Shown here: positions 5,231 to 5,971 of the stretch, piece after piece | How the letters are laid out: each line of letters opens with the position of its first letter | Position numbering within the stretch: the first letter of the stretch is position 1 | NCBI GenBank assembly: GCA_001783035.1 | Contig: MFQK01000019.1 | Span: forward strand, 1 to 5,971 | DNA from: Candidatus Magasanikbacteria bacterium RIFCSPLOWO2_02_FULL_44_11 | Lineage (GTDB): Bacteria > Patescibacteriota > Patescibacteriia > Magasanikbacterales > GWA2-37-8 | DNA length: 5,971 nucleotides | Direction: 5' to 3' | Translations under genes and position numbers: made by a program | Notes under the pieces: generated by a model | What the model saw: only the letters and a program-made list of their open reading frames with translations | Told to the model about the DNA's origin: nothing | Database searches by the model: none

Positions 5231-5971
5231 TTAAAAATGATTCAGTTGCTCTTGAATTTTTACCTGTTTATTTCTGGCGGCTTCCAACTTTCTCTTCTCC
5301 GCCTCTACAACCGCCTCAGGCGCCCGGGAAATAAAATCCGGATTGTCGAGCTTAGCCTCAACTGTCGGAATATAATTTGAAACTTCGCTCAACTCTTTTT
5401 CCAGGCGGTCTTTTTCTTTTTCACTATCAACTGCCCCTCCCAGATCAAGATAAACTTCAACGCCTTTTTCGTGAAAACCCACTGTTCGTTCGGGCTTAGT
5501 CCCCTTCACCATAATATCGAGCGATTCCAAACGAGCCAAAGCCATAATCGCCCGGGTATTTTCTTTTAAGAATTTACCGTATTTACCCGCTACAAAAAAG
5601 GCCTTGACCTTTCTCGACGGTTCAATTTTATTTTCGCTTCGGACGGCACGGACACGCGTCACCAAAGAACGCATTAATTCAAACTGCTCAACCTCTTTCA
5701 AAATCTTGGCTCTTTTAACTTCCGGCCAGCTGGCCACCATCAACATTTCTTTTTCACCATAAACTTCTTTCCAAATCGTCTCGGTAACAAATGGCATATA
5801 AGGATGCCATAACTTCAAAACGGTATTGAAAATATAATTGAGGATGGTCGACTTGTCGCCTTCCACTTTAGCAATTTCTAAATACCAATCAGCCAGATCG
5901 CCCCAAGTAAAATCGCGCAAAGCCTCTCCCGCATAAGACAAATTATATTTTTCCAGATTAGCGGTCGTGTC
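5231..5971 (-). CDS. valS: Valyl-tRNA synthetase, C-terminal part (5' end outside window)
   Basis: The last 246 codons of valS, entering at the right edge and ending at TAA 5231. ValRS charges tRNA-Val in the cytoplasm. The visible part begins within the class I anticodon-binding helical domain: LRDFTWGDLADWYLEIAK is followed by WHPYMPFVTETIW (window residues about 55-67), a signature shared by the Val/Ile/Leu enzymes, and ASWPEV. The end is the ValRS-specific C-terminal coiled-coil arm (about 180-246), with LDNPDFISRAPEAVVEAEK and a Lys/Glu/Gln-rich tail. That arm separates it from IleRS and LeuRS. The catalytic and editing domains are outside the window. tyrS follows after 8 bases, so the two form a transcription unit. 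Confidence 0.95.
   Translation of the reverse strand, partial: DTTANLEKYNLSYAGEALRDFTWGDLADWYLEIAKVEGDKSTILNYIFNTVLKLWHPYMPFVTETIWKEVYGEKEMLMVASWPEVKRAKILKEVEQFELMRSLVTRVRAVRSENKIEPSRKVKAFFVAGKYGKFLKENTRAIMALARLESLDIMVKGTKPERTVGFHEKGVEVYLDLGGAVDSEKEKDRLEKELSEVSNYIPTVEAKLDNPDFISRAPEAVVEAEKRKLEAARNKQVKIQEQLNHF

Overview
The window reads almost entirely on the minus strand. From right to left it holds: the 3' end of a valyl-tRNA synthetase gene (valS); a complete tyrosyl-tRNA synthetase gene (tyrS) 8 bases after it; about 360 bases with no recognised gene but dense signals (a near-perfect Shine-Dalgarno, small ORFs, an inverted repeat, a terminator-like hairpin and a promoter); an unrecognised 122-residue protein; a short in-frame relic that looks like the C-terminus of a sorbosone/glucose-dehydrogenase-type beta-propeller; a regulatory-looking leader; a small membrane-anchored protein; and a very large exported protein whose gene runs off the left edge. 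Longer ORFs on the plus strand are mirror images of these genes.

Organism: a bacterium with the standard genetic code and an AT-leaning genome. The large exported protein joins a phospholipase C/P1-nuclease-like domain, a Thr-rich linker, a lamin-tail domain and a beta-helix. Together with the compact gene spacing and several unrecognised small genes, this suggests Candidate Phyla Radiation (Patescibacteria, Parcubacteria-like). That is inference from style, not from a phylogenetic marker.

Layout: valS and tyrS form a housekeeping translation pair. No convincing terminator follows tyrS, so transcription may continue into a candidate 30-codon ORF (3832-3924) that encodes a hydrophobic peptide behind a ribosome-binding site matching 12 bases of the 16S anti-Shine-Dalgarno region. 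A hairpin with a T-run (3731-3764) is followed by a plausible promoter (3700-3729) for the 122-residue gene. After the dehydrogenase relic, an extended -10 promoter, a purine-rich AAGGAGGGGG and an intrinsic-terminator-like hairpin all lie just upstream of the membrane-protein gene. That gene ends one base before the large exported protein begins, so the two are very probably one operon with coupled translation, acting at the cell surface.

The most interesting points are the small hydrophobic ORF with its exceptional ribosome-binding site, the terminator-like leader of the two-gene surface operon, the multidomain exported protein, and the dehydrogenase relic.
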